From JABDQZ01 sp963801985 (GTDB lineage Bacteria; Pseudomonadota; Gammaproteobacteria; Chromatiales; Chromatiaceae), in NCBI GenBank assembly GCA_963801985.1, contig CAWDGV010000011.1:1-64000 (forward strand): DNA of 64,000 nt. Direction: 5' to 3'. The notes below the pieces were generated by a model that searched no databases, was not told the origin of the DNA, and worked only from the letters and a program-made list of their open reading frames with translations. Below, in pieces: positions 63,476 through 64,000 of the stretch. The stretch's first letter is position 1, and the number at the start of each line of letters is the position of its first letter. Both the position numbers and the translations under genes were made by a program.

Positions 63476-63573
63476 TAGTTGCGGCTTTTAGCAACTCCCA
63501 GACATATCACAAACCTAAAAATGAATTAAAATCTTATAATATTAGCTTTTTTTAATATTTATCCTGCTTATCC

Positions 63574-63602
63574 TTGTCATAAGCTGGGTTTAGTACTATT
63601 AT
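63574..63602 (+). promoter_or_regulatory. Sigma-70 promoter of the secreted repeat protein gene
   Basis: TTGTCA (63574-63579) and TATTAT (63597-63602) are 17 bases apart, five of six matches each. A start near 63609 would leave a leader of about 40 bases before the AAGGAG ribosome binding site (63637-63642). Confidence 0.6.
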
Positions 63603-63648
63603 TTTCACAATTTCGATTTTCAAGAATTACATCTTTAAGGAGTTTACA

Positions 63649-64000
63649 TTGAATAAAATGATTACAAGCAAGCTGGCTACATTAGCTTCAGCTATCGCGC
63701 TGTTGGGCGGTTTATCGTTCAGCGCTCAGGCGCAGCAGCCGGGTGGTACTGCCCCCTATCCTTCACAAGTAGCACCTGCACAGTCCGCTCCTGCGATGCC
63801 AGCACAGCGTCCTGCCTACGGCTATCCTTACCGCGGCGCTGCTCGCGCTCCTTACCAGGGTAATACTCCAGCTCCTTACCGCGGCAACGCTCCTGCTCCT
63901 TATTATGGAAACCGTTCAAACAAAACGCCCTGGAGTGGAAACAATATGCCATGGAGTGGTAACCGTTCCGGCAATATGCCTTGGGGTGGAAACAACATGC
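63649..64000 (+). CDS. Secreted Gly/Pro/Asn/Trp-rich repeat protein, sulfur-globule-like (partial, 3' end outside)
   Basis: At least 117 residues, open to the window end. The TTG at 63649 lies six bases after AAGGAG; the ATG three codons on would be too far from it. Residues 1-27 form a Sec signal peptide (LATLASAIALLGGLSFSAQA). The mature part starts with Pro/Ala/Tyr repeats (APYRGN, APYQGN) and turns into MPWSGN and MPWGGN repeats. This matches, from memory, the composition of sulfur globule proteins of sulfur-oxidising gammaproteobacteria, which coat stored sulfur in the periplasm. A different structural or envelope role cannot be excluded. Confidence 0.7.
   Translation, partial: MNKMITSKLATLASAIALLGGLSFSAQAQQPGGTAPYPSQVAPAQSAPAMPAQRPAYGYPYRGAARAPYQGNTPAPYRGNAPAPYYGNRSNKTPWSGNNMPWSGNRSGNMPWGGNNM

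Overview
The window is a chromosomal segment of a gammaproteobacterium with a moderate GC content. The call rests on the order tpiA-secG-tRNA-Leu-nuoA to nuoN-tRNA-fMet, on FlrA/FlrB/FlrC (FleQ/FleS/FleR) control of the flagellum with sigma-54 promoters, and on RdgC, HslO and TrmO. The last, incomplete gene looks like a sulfur globule protein, which hints at a sulfur-oxidising lineage. The genus cannot be fixed from the sequence. Coding density is high, and almost every long gap between genes is filled with short hairpin repeats.

Layout. 1-15.5 kb, minus strand: initiator tRNA, then the 14-subunit NADH dehydrogenase operon (nuoA first, near 15.2 kb, to nuoN near 0.1 kb), with repeat clusters between nuoG and nuoF and between nuoM and nuoL, and a one-base frameshift in nuoL. 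15.4-20.2 kb, minus: tRNA-Leu(GAG), secG, tpiA, 4.5S RNA, trmO and a YgiQ-type radical SAM gene. 20.5-24.6 kb, plus: periplasmic sulfurtransferase, a c-di-GMP phosphodiesterase with a degenerate GGDEF domain, glyoxalase I and a small unknown gene. 24.9-29.0 kb, minus: rdgC, a GIY-YIG gene, a truncated second GIY-YIG copy, a bacterial voltage-gated channel and a Kef-like antiporter. 29.2-31.8 kb: the three-gene AmmeMemoRadiSam cluster. 31.8-48.5 kb: a pentapeptide protein, fliK and an FlhB-like gene, a PhnD-like binding protein with a GGDEF-EAL partner, and the flagellar block flrA-flrB-flrC-fliE-F-G-H-I-J on the minus strand. 48.7-64 kb: CorC/HlyC protein, PilZ protein, Hsp33, then radA, alr, dnaB, rplI, a DUF2232 protein, rpsR, rpsF, rlmB and rnr on the minus strand, tRNA-Leu(CAG), a membrane protein, tpm and the partial secreted protein.

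How it fits together. Complex I powers respiration. The flagellar block is driven by a FlrA to FlrB/FlrC to sigma-54 cascade, for which two good -24/-12 sites are visible. Three c-di-GMP proteins (two GGDEF/EAL, one PilZ) lie close by. Several genes are broken by single-base indels (nuoL, fliG, flrA, a GGDEF-EAL gene, two in fliI, about five in fliH). The surrounding codons remain conserved, which points to sequence error or very recent loss.

The most interesting structure lies outside the genes. There are two families of dispersed hairpins. One is a REP-like hairpin ending in TGACG with clear compensatory changes in its stem; a pair of these in inverted orientation brackets a GIY-YIG nuclease gene, as REPs bracket RAYT transposases. 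The other is an element of about 85 bp that folds into two hairpins, nearly all with GGA in the loop, and one of them matches the CsrA/RsmA SELEX consensus at every position. It occurs four times, and two divergent relatives have the same architecture.
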